The notes: generated by a model not told the origin, from the sequence alone. Shown: positions 1-12,111, counted from the stretch's first letter. The stretch: 64,000 bases of DNA from Fennellomyces sp. T-0311 (GCA_025266875.1 JALLLT010000009.1:868001-932000), one strand, 5' to 3'. Numbers and translations are program-made.

Positions 1-226
1 GGGGCGAAAAAGGAGCGTTCGGCGTGTCCGTTGACAAACCGTGTCGGGCTCTACCTCGTGTGCACGAACCGAATCAGGGAATGGGCTTCTCTCCGACGCT
101 ACTGCTTTTGTGCAAGTGCCTGCAGTCCCACTTTTTTTATTTTCGTCGCGTGCGATGCTTAAACACGCTACAACATTCGGTTTACTGCCTTAAAAAGAAG
201 AATCGGGTGCGGTTCCACAAACAACT

Positions 227-3200
227 TTATTCATCCTCGTCCATCACAGTCTGCTGCCGTCGCTCTATCAGAGACGTCATGCAGTCATACAGCAGCTGGT
301 GGAGTCCGTGGAACCCGCCCTCCTTGAGGCGCTCCAGCAATTGCACGCGGTAGTCCATGTACGATATCGATATGCCGCCGCGCTGCATGGCCCAATTAGC
401 AAATGCATGTTTGTTGCCATGGATCGGATTATTTACCTCGCTAAGCGACTTTAACAGTTGCACGGTTATCGGGCCATCGTGACGCACTAGCACGTTGGCG
501 TTGTCTTCCTTTTCCTGTAATGCACATGTCAAATTAAAATTTTACCACACTGTCAAAACAGAATTAAAACTCACGCTCATCAACTGTTCCGAAAAACCCG
601 CCAGACAGCCAGAGTGCGTGAGTGATAGCGCCATGTTCGCAGACTCTCCTCGGGATTCGCATAGTCCGTGGTACACATTGGTGATTTCCCTAAATAAAAA
701 ACAAACGTGAGATCGCGCAGCCTGAAAAAAAAACATCCAAGTCTATTTCTGTACGTTGTCAGGGAGAATGGCAACTTTTCGGGCACGGGCTCGCCCAGCG
801 CCTGGTTACGCCATACTGCGCTGCAAATGTCCATTACGTAGGTATTAAAGTCGTCCAGGTAATCCGATGTGTGTCGCGTCACCCAATCGCCCGTCTTTCG
901 ATCATTCTCCTCAAACGCCCGCTTGTACTGATAAATGATGCCGCAAATTCTTGACATGGCCATGCCCGACGTCGAAAAGAAGCTGCGGTAGATCAGCGAC
1001 GCGCCAGGGATAATGATCTCGGGGATGTCGTGCCGGATCGAGATACCAGATGCAAACTCAAAGAATGATAAGGCTGCGTGTTGCAGTAGCGGATGATCGT
1101 CTTCCTGAGTCAACCCGATGACGCTGATGCGGTCAACGTGGTTGATAAAATGTTGCATCGTTTGAAAGTAGTCAACATTGCAGTCCAATCCTTGAAAGAG
1201 CCATATTCTAATATGTTATCAGTAAAAAAAAAAAGAAAGAGTAAAATGCAGGGGCTGCTTACAGGTTATCCACCTCGATATCAACTTCAGCGTCCCGCCG
1301 CTCCGTGTGTCGTTTCCAGTCCAATAACGCCCAGTTCTTGAACCATTCCGTGTAGCACAATATGAGTCTGGCCTGTCATTGTATCTTTTTAGACATATTA
1401 GGACACACTATCGAGATCTTACCTTCCATTCGACGTCGGAGTAAGAGTATATCCGATAGAGCGGCTTCAGGAACGCATCATTGATCTCTAATGCAAATCG
1501 TCAGTGCAACGGATAATAGAGACAAGCTGCTCCTTACCTGCGTAAGACGCAGGTTTGATGAACGTGATCAATTCAAATATTTCATCCTTATTCTCCCATC
1601 CGTCCCACGTTTTGAGATATTCTCTCAGGAATTTTTCGATCAGCGGGAGATGCGCCTAAGTTGGGTTATTATATAGCTTTCGAGGCTAGCAGTGCGCAAT
1701 ACCTTTGTAATATGTGCCATCTTGATACACTTTTGGAGCATTTCTTTGAACATCTGTCTCATTTTTGGAGACCCATTGCGCCGTCGAAGTAGCGAGTTTA
1801 GAACTTGCTCCATCCAGGAAGATATACGAGCAATTGTCGTCTCTGGTGATATCTTTAGTTTTCGTCCCTTTCTCTTCAAAGGCATTGATTCACTTACCAT
1901 CTGGATCACATGCAATCATAAACTGCAATAGGCGATTGTCTAGGACGGCAGCCATCTGATCAGGAAGCTGCAAATTGTCCAACGACTGGGCCAACTCGGT
2001 GACATTGCCCACGTCGCGAATGACGACAACTCCTGGCTGCAAGATATCGCAAAAGAATGATTAACGGTATTATAAGAGGAAGGGCTATATCCTACCTCCA
2101 CTGCTGTTGAGGTAGTGGCATCTGGAACAGCAAAGGCAGTGCCGTCGTCCTTTGTTCGCCGTCGTTTTGACTATGGGAAAAAAAAGCATCAATCACGGTG
2201 CAATACAAACAGAATGGCGGCCACACGTACTCTGCCATTGATCAACTGTGGCCTGTAAAGAGCCTCGTCAGGCTCGGCCATATCTTCCCAATTCCATATA
2301 TTTCGTATTTGTTCGCACATATCCTTGATATGTGGCAATGGAGGCTAATAACGATCGATCAATGATCCCTGCGGCTCTTGTCCAATGGTTGAAACACATA
2401 CTTCAAAGACGGTGGTGGCCTTTTGAGACATGGGCATAATAATGTCGGGTTGGTATGCTTTGTAAACGCTGAGGAGACCATACAGTGGTGCGTCGTAGTC
2501 AACAGTTTCGGCGATCTCGAGGCTATATTGAAACACATCAGCACACGTGAGCTCGACCAGGCGGGTTACTTACAGTTTCTGTATGCGATAGGGTTTGACG
2601 TGCTGCCTTCGCGTCATAAAGTACAGCAAATGGCAAAGGGATGGGCGCAATGAGGCTGTTGGCAAGTAGTGGAAAAAGGCGCCATAAAACTTTAAGAGTT
2701 CCTTGGGCTGATCTACGATGTCGTACATGGCAATTGCCCACTTCAGCAAAGCAATCTATCGTCAACGTAACGTGAGCATGGCATGGATCCATGTTTTTCA
2801 AGCGAGCGCACATACAACAACCGCTGGTTCTAATAGACCTGTGTTCGGTTGCTTTTTGGTCTTTTTGCGTGTTGCTCGCAAAGGCAGATACTTGAGGATG
2901 CGAAGGATGTGCTGGTATTTGAGAGGACCGCGAGGAAGGAGCAGCTCAACCAGGTTTTTGCATTGGTTCTTTACTGTTTCAACCTTATTAGCGACCTGTC
3001 TTTGTTTTCCACCGTCGTCCGATATATGTACCGAGCTTCCCGCAACAGATCAAGTCGAATAGTACTGTCAACTGCTCGTCATTCACGCCAAACTTTTCAA
3101 TGGCGGGCTTAATCTCAGGGTAAGTCTCTAGGTATCCCTTTCGAGCGTACGTTGTAAGCAGTGCTGGATAAATAATAATAAAAGGACACCAATTTAGAAT

Positions 3201-3409
3201 GGCTGATCTTTCAGGAACACTGTTCCATTTTTTTACGTACATGAATTGAAGAGTTGGAATTTCATTTGGAGGAATTCATCCACGTTATCAAGGTCAAGAA
3301 AGTCAAGTGGATTATTTTCATTGTTCGATGGTTGTGCTAAAACAGATCTATGATTAGATGCTTATGGTTGTATTTACGGAAGAAGACTCTCACAAGCAGC
3401 GTCTGACAT
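227..3409 (-). CDS. mis6: Inner kinetochore protein CENP-I / Mis6 / Ctf3 family
   Basis: Probable CENP-I/Mis6 subunit of the constitutive centromere-associated network at the inner kinetochore. Sixteen exons were rebuilt (high to low): 3394-3409, 3241-3336, 3032-3163, 2816-2973, 2574-2755, 2402-2522, 2231-2344, 2096-2170, 1898-2036, 1703-1842, 1538-1655, 1423-1487, 1263-1372, 755-1207, 575-689, 227-514. They total 2322 nt, 773 residues, close to the family's usual size. Recognition rests on blocks remembered from the family: LRPSLCHLLYFMTRRQHVKP, followed after the next splice by YGLLSVYKAYQPDI, then a basic SKRRRTK patch, and a C-terminal INHVDRISVIGL...FFEFASG region. The start is the ATG of a 16-nt first exon, chosen because its phase joins exon 2 without a stop; this is the least certain junction. 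The protein looks mainly helical, with no signal peptide or membrane segment. A protein profile search would settle the family. Confidence 0.8.
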
Positions 3410-4045
3410 TGTTGAAAGTTGTGAATTCGCGCGCTGGCTCTTCGCGTTTCCTTCTTTTTTTTTATACAGCTCCGATTCTTCGCGTCTGGTGCTACCTGAC
3501 GATCATGCATCCTACTCTGGGGGCAGCCAGGGGACATGATCAAGTTAACCTTCATGGCTCAATGCCACCCGCACTGACTGCCATTCGGTACCACGCAGGC
3601 ACCAGAGAGGCTGCGTAATGCGGTCAGCTGGGTAGACTGAGTCAGGTCATACGGCCCACCATTCTCTCCGGGCAAGACACAACGCGGGAGAGAAAGGTAG
3701 TGAGTATGCTGATGCGATGCGGCAAGGCGTGTCATTCATGGAGCACCCCAACGAAACTACTACTTGATGCTGATCAGCGCTGTGAGACCTTGATGGCAGC
3801 ACAGTGCAACGGGTATCTTTCTTTTTGCTAGATCGTTCCACTTCCACCGGGAAGAGGAATGTCTCAGGAATAAGGGCAGCATGTACAAGCCAAACGATGG
3901 TCTAGCCAGAGTGGAAGGGCCTATGATGGAAACAGACAACTTTCAAAGTCGAATTCTCACTGCATTCAAAAAAAAAAATTAAAAAAGACAAAAGTCGTCG
4001 GAGACGTCTTTCGCTGGGAAACCCACTCAACCCAGCTTTTTCACC
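3410..4045. other. Intergenic region between divergent CENP-I and Vps5 genes
   Basis: About 640 bases separate two divergently transcribed starts, so it should hold both promoters. Only short open frames are present and none resembles a protein I know. An A-rich stretch lies just upstream of the Vps5 start (about 3967-3990). No clear TATA box was found. Confidence 0.5.
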
Positions 4046-6032
4046 ATGGACCATTCAGCCTCACAAGAGACAGCCTTACGCTTTGACGATGCACTGATGG
4101 CCAATCCATTTGCCGATGCCGTGTCTTCCCAACCAGAAAACCGACAAGCACCGGAAGAACCACCAAAACCTGCAGAAGAAGAGCCGACGTATAGCAGTAG
4201 CAGCAGCAGTAACAGCAGCAGCGACAATGAAGACGATAACATTGTCGAGGGCCTGGCCACCATGCAGGTGGAGGCAGAGACAGTGGACGAGCCATCGACG
4301 ATTGACAATATGTCGGAAGAGTTTAGCCAGGTATAGCTTTATGCGAAGCAAAAGGGAAGGGGACGGGCTAAAACTTTTTTTGGTGAATTAGCCGGAAAGT
4401 TTGGAAATACCTAAAAGCGGCTCGCGTCCATTCTTTCATGTCACGGTGCAGGATCCGCAAAAGGTTGGCGACGCTATCAATGCGCATATCGTGTATAAAG
4501 TCAAGACCAAGGTAAATAGGGAGAACAGGCGAATTATGCAGTTTTATTCTTACAAGGGATTAGACCAATTCGCCAGTGTTTCGCTCCTCCGAGTTTGTCG
4601 TGGCCCGTCGTTATCGCGACTTTTTGTGGCTGTACAACCAGCTCACCCTTGGTAACCCCGGTGTCATTGTGCCGCCTGTTCCCGAGAAACACGCACTAGG
4701 TAAAGCCATGCGGTTGGTTTAAAAGAGGCGTGCTAACGGTGACCGCGGTAACAGGTCGGTTTCAGGATGAGTTTGTCGAGTCTCGAAGGATTGCTCTGGA
4801 ACGGTGTCTACAAAAGATCGTATCCCATCCGATGCTATACGGTGATCCGGACTTGAAAGTATTCCTCGAGAGCGAATCATTTAACGTTGAGGTTTGTTTA
4901 CTGTCGCAAAGAAAGAGAGAAGAGAGAGAAGGTTTGCTTATGCAGCGATGTATCGTGTCTATAGAAACGCCAAAAGCGTGCAGAGCCTGATGCACCCAGA
5001 GTCAGCTTGATGCGGTCGTTTGGAGAAACCATATCCAACGCAGCCAGCAACCCGTTTTCAAAGTTTGTTGAGGTGGACGAATGGTTTGGATCCAAACGGA
5101 CACAGCTGGAAGCTCTGGAGAATCAACTCAAGACGCTATTGAAGAGCGTGGAAGGGGTGGTGAAGCAAAGAAAAGGTAGATGGTTGCGACTCTTTTTTTT
5201 CGATAACACGGACCTAACCATTTTTTAAAGATCTTGGAGGGGCCATTGCTGATTTCGGTGAAAGTATGATCCCCCTTGCTTCCGCCGAGCTGGATCGTGG
5301 TCTGTCAACCCATTTGATGGTGCTTGCGGACGTTCAAAAGAGGATGAAGGAACTGCACGAACAGCAGGTAAGCCTCGGTTAATCGCATCAAGACAGAGAT
5401 CCCAACCAGTGCTTGTTAGGCTCACCATGATGTTCTTACGCTTGAACACACAATCGATGAATATATTCGGATAATAGGATCTATCAAAGTAGGTGGAGAC
5501 GATCGTCAAGGAGATCAGTGAAGGCCGACTGTATATCTTTTTTTTTGTCTAGTTGGCATTTAATGCACGCATCAAAGCATATCAGGCATATCAGCAAGCC
5601 GAATCAGACGTACAGAAAAAGCAGGCAGTATATGACCGGTTGAGCAGCCAGTCCAAAAAGCCGGAACGCCTTGCGGCAGCCGAACAAGAAATCTCAGAGG
5701 TTCGACCGTATGAACTATAGAAAAAAAAAGTCATGAACTAACTCATAGTGCAAACATAGGCCAAGCAGCGAATGAACGAATATCATCGCGAGTTTCAAGA
5801 TATTTCCAAATTGATCAAAAGCGAGTTGGATCGTTTTGATCATGAGAAGGTGGAGGATTTTCGGGACAGCGTGGAGCAGTTTTTATGCAGCATGATCGAG
5901 CATCAGAAGCAGGTATGAAGCGTGTTTTATAAAAGAAACTTGCCCATTAAGTCCATCTCTATTGCACAGATAATTGCACTATGGGAATCGTATTTCGACC
6001 AAACAGAACAATTAGTAGCTGAAAACCAGTAA
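4046..6032 (+). CDS. vps5: Sorting nexin, Vps5/SNX1-like retromer subunit
   Basis: PX-BAR sorting nexin expected to bind PI3P on endosomes and, with a Vps17-like partner, tubulate membrane for retromer recycling. Ten exons: 4046-4330, 4392-4511, 4564-4699, 4755-4891, 4965-5175, 5231-5367, 5420-5488, 5553-5699, 5760-5912, 5970-6032, giving 485 residues. The N-terminus (about 1-100) is acidic and serine-rich, as in Vps5. The PX domain follows, with the diagnostic ARRYRDFLWLYNQL block supplying the PI3P-binding RRY motif and a proline loop VPPVPEKHAL. The second half is a Vps5-type BAR coiled coil containing FSKFVEVDEWF and ending IALWESYFDQTEQLVAENQ. For the junction after FNVE, the acceptor at 4963-4964 was preferred because it keeps frame and gives KRQKRAEPDAP; other nearby AG sites break the frame. 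A Vps17 orthologue is less likely because the PX basic motif is intact. Confidence 0.9.
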
Positions 6033-6491
6033 TCCAAAACAGATATACCCTTAATTGAGTGGCGTGATTGAATGATATTGTTGGGAGTGGGCGTCAGACC
6101 GCAGGTTGCATATGACACACCCCCCAACCAAAAAAAAAGAGTCTCGTTTTTCCGGCGATGGGTCCACGAGATTAAAAGGAGGGTCCCCCCATTATATATA
6201 ATCTACTGCATATGGTAGACCTTACAAATGCTTTATATATATGACGATATAAGGGGTTAAGCGGAGAGGGCAAAATAAACAAATACGTACAAAGAGAACT
6301 ATTACCCAAATTATGGCAATTTCCGAAAAGGAGGCTGAAGAGTTAAAAAAAAAGACAGGGAGAAGGAGAAGTAGAGAGAATATTTGTTTTGCGTGCAAGC
6401 ACGCTCTGGATACTCACACAGACACTATACAACATTGGGTGATGGAAACAAGAGAAATGCGAAAGGAGGAAAGGAGATGATTGTGTGTTTT
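6033..6491. other. Convergent 3' region between vps5 and the zinc-finger gene
   Basis: About 460 bases between two facing genes. It contains AT-rich runs (TATATATAA-like around 6190-6250) that could serve as 3'-end signals for either gene. No coding segment was recognised. Confidence 0.5.
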
Positions 6492-7802
6492 TCATGATGA
6501 TTTGCTGTTGTTGTGAATTTTGGCATGACGACGGAGATTGCTGACCACCGAGAACCGCCGACCACATCCTTCGATCTGGCATTTGTATGGTTTCTATATT
6601 CATTATTATTGTTATTATTGTTAGTATATTATATATATACATGGTCGAAATTCTAATTTTACCTCGCCCGTATGGCTGTGCATATGAGTCGCCAGCGAGC
6701 TTGGCCGGGTGAAGCGCTTGACACAGACGGTGCATTTGTAACGACGCGGGGTGGTGGTAACGACCTTGGAATCCACAATGTTGTTGGAGGACGTTGACGA
6801 AGATACAGTGTCGGGTGATGATGATGGTGGTGGCTGCGGCTGCTTATCCTGTAACTGCTGTGTGTGCGCATGATGATGGTGGTGGTGATGATGATGATGG
6901 TAAGGATGATACGTTGCTCGACGAGCTTGCTGTTGCTGTTGCTGCTGTTGTTGCTGTTCGAAATGATGATGATAACTGTTGCTGGGAATGGGCGAGTGAC
7001 CGAATGGATCATTGTACGAGGCTCCGTAGCTAGGGTGATGGTTTCTATAGGGATCTTGGTGATGGTGATGATGATGCTGTGCACCGAACCACGCAATATG
7101 GGGTGGATGGATCAATTCATGGTACATTGCATCGGGCTGATGTGATGAGGTCGGCATGATGTTACTACTAGCGGGAAAAGAGGCAACGAAACTCGGAGCA
7201 GGATAGTTGCCTCCTGCATCTGCAGCGACACTGGCGGGCGCCACGGTGGATGATATGGACGACGATGACCACGAGGACGAAGAGGATGATGAATACGGCA
7301 TTGGTCTTATTCCATTCATGGAGACAGTAGGTGCTCTCCGTATACTATCGTGCCATTGCCGTTGAGGTGGCGTTCCGTCGGATGCCGGTGGCGTTGGCAG
7401 GGGCACGCGAACAGGGGCTTCACCTCCTGAATTGACTGCGGCAGCAGCAGCGACGGCAGCAGCAGCGGCAGCAGCAGCGGCAGCATCACTGTCCAAGCAA
7501 TCGGGGACCGGAGATAGGAGGTGTCGGTTGCTGTCGCATGGCTGACGCGGGGAATCGATATACGTACGGGCCATGTTGGTCCGCGAGTCCTCTGCGCGTG
7601 GTTTGTCTGAATATCCGGCGATTCCGCCATGGCTGCTTAATGAGCTACTGCCAATGCTGTAGGTGGGTGATGCTGCATTCGCGTGGGTGAGATCATTGGT
7701 GGCGATCGCGTTGCTTGCCAACGCATGATTTATATCGTCTTTGATTAACTCAGACGAGTCAGCGCCAAGCAGCTGGATAGGCCGGTCAACTTCGAAGCTC
7801 AT
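6492..7802 (-). CDS. C2H2 zinc-finger transcription factor with homopolymer tracts
   Basis: Putative sequence-specific DNA-binding regulator of 413 residues in two exons (7802-6663 and 6593-6492). Two tandem C2H2 fingers sit at the C-terminus. The first is CTVC...H-x3-H (C-x2-C-x12-H-x3-H) and ends in the linker HTGE. The second, YKCQIEGCGRRFSVVSNLRRH, is C-x4-C-x12-H-x3-H and lies wholly in exon 2. The intron falls exactly in the linker (HTGE|KPYKC), and reading through it would remove finger 2. Upstream is long low-complexity sequence: polyalanine (about 7440-7490 on DNA), polyserine (about 7257-7290), polyglutamine (about 6927-6959) and polyhistidine (about 6863-6905). Such tracts are common in fungal regulators. 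The finger pair resembles a widespread fungal type, but no specific orthologue or target can be named. Confidence 0.8.
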
Positions 7803-10444
7803 TTGATCTGGAGAAAAAAAAGAAGCTCTTGTTTTTACGCAGAGGGGGAGAGAAAAAGAGAGAAAGAAGAAAATAGCGTCAATTGCTAATTTTTTATTCT
7901 ATTTTACTCGAGTCTTTTTAAAGAAAGAGGCTAGCAATAAATCCAGGGGGTTGAGCCAAATGCCAGGGACATTGGAAAGGCTGTATTTGTGGCTATTGTG
8001 TGCTTCTCGCTCAGCAGAAAAAAAAAGAGAGGGAGAATGTTATGCGTATATGTTGGTGGTCTATTGCAGCTCTCGCTAAAACAGGCATCCCATCTCTCTC
8101 TCGCCTTTCTTTTTCCTTTCCACTTCCTCCTAAACCAATCGCAGCTCTATTATGATCGTTATTTAGCCTGCAGCAGCCCTTCCCTGTCCCATAATATATC
8201 ATTAATCTGGACGTGGGGTCAGATGCAATACCACGGAATAATTGAACCACACCCCTCCTCACCAGAATACCAGAGGGCGAGCTCTCCCTATAATAATACA
8301 CCATAAATTGCGCGTGCCTGTGGGAAGGTTGGTGTCACCGCAAGCAAAAAGGTACGGGATGGGCGAAAAATAGGGGCTCACTGTTGAACTCATCTCGTCC
8401 CACAGTTCCGCCCCTATCCTTGGCGTTATGCATACACACTGCCGCAAACCGGACCTTGTGGTCTGGGCTCGATATCTTGCTTTCTAGAAGTTCTTCCGGC
8501 AACTACTTCCGCAATTCCTCGAACTTCATTTCCCTCTTGTCGATCCCAACAACCAGCAACGATCTGCGACATTCTCATCGCTCATTCTGTTTCTTTTAAA
8601 CGTTCGAGCAGCCACGCAACAAATTGAGAGGCAAGCAAGGGCTCTTTTGCTGGTCACCATGGCTCCGGTATTGCCATAGCCACCATCTTCTGCTGGATGA
8701 TACCATGTTGCACTACACCAAAAAGAGGACGCATCAAGATGCATTTAAAAATAAAACAAGGCTGTGTATTGTTTCGAGTCATTGTATCCAAGTGCAATGT
8801 ATAACAGAGCAACAAACAGCAACAACAGATATGCAAGAGAGAAAACCAACATGCCTCACTGCGGACGATTTACAAAACTTGATCGCTCAAAAAATATGTC
8901 TTCTGTCATCTATCAACAACACGCTTGGTGGTCCTAGCGTGTTGTATACAGCTTTAACGGAAATCACTATGCAACCTTGTGCGTATAAAAAAAACTCCTC
9001 ACTTTCTATTGTTCCCCCTTTATTACTACAGTGCACTGTTCTCTTGCTCTATATTCTCTTGACCTCCCTCCCCCTTCGTCCCCCACGCGGTTAAGGCACG
9101 TGTGTAATTAGCGTGTGAGGAAACCTTCTTTTAAGCTAGGTCACGCAGCAGCTTACCAACTTTGTGTAAATTTATGCAGAAACCGTTCGTATTTACTATC
9201 ATGGTTGCACGCATCAGCACCCGTTAAATTTAATACCCGGAGTGCTTGGAATTCTCTCTGATATAGTTGTCCGATAAGATTGCGGTAGAAATCATCAAAT
9301 CAATATCTTTGACAGGAATAAGTCATACACGTGTATGTAGCTTATATCTACATTGCTTGGGAAAAGTAGATCAAGCGCCAGATTAAATACAAATCTCGTG
9401 AGATAACCCTACTTCATTGTTCTTTGCTTTTCCAAACATCTCAAGACCACTATCATCCGTTTGGTCTCCTCAACTACAATTACTACACACCTCGACTGTA
9501 AAGTGCGAAATTGAACAAGCATTACGCCAATTCCAATTGGTCGGCAATCGCCAGGAAAGAATACGCAGACGGTATACTTGGAACAGAATGAAAGTTTTCG
9601 GTAATGAAAAGGGGGTTACGATCCCCATGCAAGCATTCTCCTGAGATGCAACGCCCTTAACCTCTTATTAACGGCTCGTTCAAGCGAAATATCATACTCG
9701 CAAATATGCGTGGTAGCAAGCCGATACTCTACTTTTAGTTTATTAGTTATAATTTCATACATTATTTCGTTTTTAGCACGTCCAATCCCGTGGCGACGTT
9801 TTTGATTAGAGAATGGCAACAAATACCGAAATAGTACTTTTGCCATTTTATCGCCAACGGCAAAGCTTATTTGCCACCCGTAGCGCGGCGTATGCTTGCG
9901 CAAAGGTAATTGCGGCACATTGACGTATAGTAGCCGCTACTATAACTTTAACCTTGTCGGTGCTCTGCTTTTCTGTCGATAAACTACGTAACGCCGTATG
10001 CTGCAAACTAAAACTATGTACCAGAGATAATTCATGGGCACTATGTACAGAAATGGACAGTAAACTATACTGCCACAATCAAATGGAGATATTATAAAAA
10101 TGGAAGGTGGTCAATATATTTCTGCAGCAGAAAATTGGAAACGTGTCTATGGATCTGGCTTTTTTCAACAGCCATCACATCTTCTACTTGCGAAGTGAAA
10201 AAGTTTCTATTGAATCATCAATCTCCTTATATGGTCACTCGTGATAGACGACATAACGTGGCCACTAAAATTGAAACATCCAAATAATTCTTTTTTGTCT
10301 GTTTATTTTTCTACTTTTCGTTCTTCAGCGAGTACATTTTGAATCATCACTTAGAGAAATTCTAATACAGGAGACATGGGAAACTCTTTCGCTCGAGTAA
10401 GTTTAATCAAATAAACTATGTAATAACATGGCGCAGAAGTTAAA
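7803..10444. other. Long AT-rich interval with possible decayed coding sequence
   Basis: The first few hundred bases are the promoter and 5' leader of the zinc-finger gene, with pyrimidine and purine runs. A frame at 8834-8990 (+) has reasonable composition but no recognisable homologue. Between 9616 and about 10080 on the minus strand two overlapping frames read like one damaged protein (FRYLLPFSNQKRRHGIGR... preceded by a frameshifted segment). A short ATG-started frame at 10376-10396 (MGNSFAR) ends at a good GTAAGT donor, but I could not join it in frame to the next open region. Nothing here was identified by family. Confidence 0.35.
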
Positions 10445-10711
10445 TTGCGTGAAAGACCAAAGGAGCCACGACAGCAGCAAGTTCTAGCGATCTCGGAACG
10501 TGCCCGTTCCCAACAGGACATTATTCGTCGTCATCAAAGACAGCCACGTCGAACTTACACTGCGGAAGAAACAAACATGTTGCGACGGACTCTACACGCG
10601 ACGTACGGCACTGGCAATAGTCTACAGATGACACAGAGAAGCAAACTCATACTTCAGCTACACATAGCGCACAAACAACTAAACATGTGGATGCATAATC
10701 AAAATAAATAG
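10445..10711 (+). pseudogene. Short homeodomain-like reading frame, probably incomplete
   Basis: An 88-residue open frame without an ATG. Its C-terminal half, from RRTYTAEETNMLRRTL to LNMWMHNQNK, aligns without gaps to the homeodomain-like segment of the gene at 11188-12111: both have RR-x-YT, YG-x-G-x-x-L and a recognition-helix tryptophan at identical spacing. The residue matching homeodomain Asn51 is kept (WMHN), but the protein stops a few residues later, so the basic end of helix 3 is missing. A possible acceptor (CAG at 10434-10436) precedes it, yet the nearest upstream ATG exon is out of phase. It may be a truncated duplicate or a gene whose first exon I could not place. The homeodomain call is by pattern only. 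Confidence 0.35.
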
Positions 10712-11187
10712 GGAACGACCCTACCTGGGTGGCCATGCACGACTCCACCACGCTGGAGTAATATCTGGTTATGACGCGTTTATCGAACACACTTCCCCAT
10801 AATTTCGACAGTACTTTCGATAAGTATATGGCAAACACCTTTATGATTTATCGTGCAGTACAGTAAAACATTGGCATCAATTTCCGCTCCCATTTGTTCA
10901 AAGATAAAGAGTCAAATGCTTTGTGCGTGCATGAAAATTCGGAAAGATCCAAACTAGATAGGCCCTCTTTCTTCCCGTTCATTTTTTTTATCAAACAAGA
11001 AAAACGAGCCCAACAATGCGCACTCTGCTGGGAAAGGTACATCCATGATAAGCAACTCTCAGTGCTTATACTTTTTAACAAGCGTTATATTCCACACAAT
11101 TACTTTTAGAAAAAGATTCAACAGCTAATTTGTGGATGCGTATCTACTGTGAGTCAATCAGTAGAGAAGCCGTCAAATGCAACTAAA

Positions 11188-12111
11188 ATGTCAGCACAAA
11201 ACGAAGGAACAGTACCAGGTACTAGCCATCCACCGTACAACGTGTCAGTGGAAATTTCACCAATGGTTAAAACGTCGGTAGGTCAAGTGTCACCAAAACC
11301 AGATGGAGAACGACCAGTACTGGAAGTTCCCAATATCGATTCAGCAGCACCCCCGCCTCTTTCAGTTGGCAGATCGTCGTCAATCTCCAAAGCATCTGTT
11401 AACAAAACGTTCGCACTGGTGGATGATAAAGTGTCGGCTCGCAATACTACAGACATTGGAAGTTCATCTGACGACGCACCATCAAACAAAGAGATCACTG
11501 ACGACACTCTGGCCAATAGTGCGTCGACACAAGAAGTCCTCATCAGTGACACATTAGTGAATGAAGCAACAACAGACGAAACACTAGTTTATGATGAGCA
11601 TATGCGGGACAGGACACTATCAGATGAACCGCTGTTGAATGAAGAGACTTCAACAGCGACAATATCATCGAATACGTTATCTGCTACTGTAGTCATAAAT
11701 GATGTGACGTTGCAATCAGTGACAACACCTAAAGAGTCAAGCACCGGAAGGGTACAACAAGGAAAAAGCACACGACGCAGATACACAGAAGTAGAGCTGT
11801 ATCTCCTCCAGAAAATGCTATTTGAATCGTACGGAATTGGAAAGCCATTGCGCGGAAAGGAACGAGAAAGTTTTCGGGAGAGGCTTGGAATGAATCCTCG
11901 GCAACTCAGTAGCTGGATATATTACCATCGTCGGAAGGAGCACCAGCAACTTGAGATATTTGCCAGGCTGTATGAAAAGAAACGGATCCAGAACTACGAA
12001 GACTATCTCGAAATCCATCATCGTTGTCTCAAACTGTATGCAGATACAATGATCGGACTTGAGTCCACTACGTCGCTCGTCGCATTGTACATTGCTGTGT
12101 ATAGACACTAA
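11188..12111 (+). CDS. Homeodomain-like protein, divergent
   Basis: Open frame of 308 residues from the first in-frame ATG. The frame stays open upstream to a stop at 11107, so a further 5' exon is possible; an acceptor-like TTCAACAG ends at 11124. Residues about 1-190 are low complexity, rich in Ser, Thr, Asp and Glu, with a loose repeat built on DTL, DETL and NEETS. Residues about 195-255 look like a homeodomain: an RRRYT arm, a helix-1 core leucine, a longer loop (SYGIGKPL), then NPRQLSSWIYYHRRKE as recognition helix. The invariant tryptophan is present, but the position of Asn51 is tyrosine. The helix 1-2 loop appears about four residues longer than canonical, near TALE-class spacing. The last 50 residues are helical and unrecognised. 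Function as a DNA-binding protein is inference. Confidence 0.5.
   Translation: MSAQNEGTVPGTSHPPYNVSVEISPMVKTSVGQVSPKPDGERPVLEVPNIDSAAPPPLSVGRSSSISKASVNKTFALVDDKVSARNTTDIGSSSDDAPSNKEITDDTLANSASTQEVLISDTLVNEATTDETLVYDEHMRDRTLSDEPLLNEETSTATISSNTLSATVVINDVTLQSVTTPKESSTGRVQQGKSTRRRYTEVELYLLQKMLFESYGIGKPLRGKERESFRERLGMNPRQLSSWIYYHRRKEHQQLEIFARLYEKKRIQNYEDYLEIHHRCLKLYADTMIGLESTTSLVALYIAVYRH

Noticed and set aside
1..226. Open frame at the left edge (from 24, plus strand)
   Set aside because: Overlaps the 3' end of the CENP-I gene on the other strand and shows no protein-like pattern.
8624..9094. 156-residue plus-strand frame
   Set aside because: Composition is mixed, it ends in a pyrimidine-rich hydrophobic run, and no domain or splice pattern supports it as a whole.
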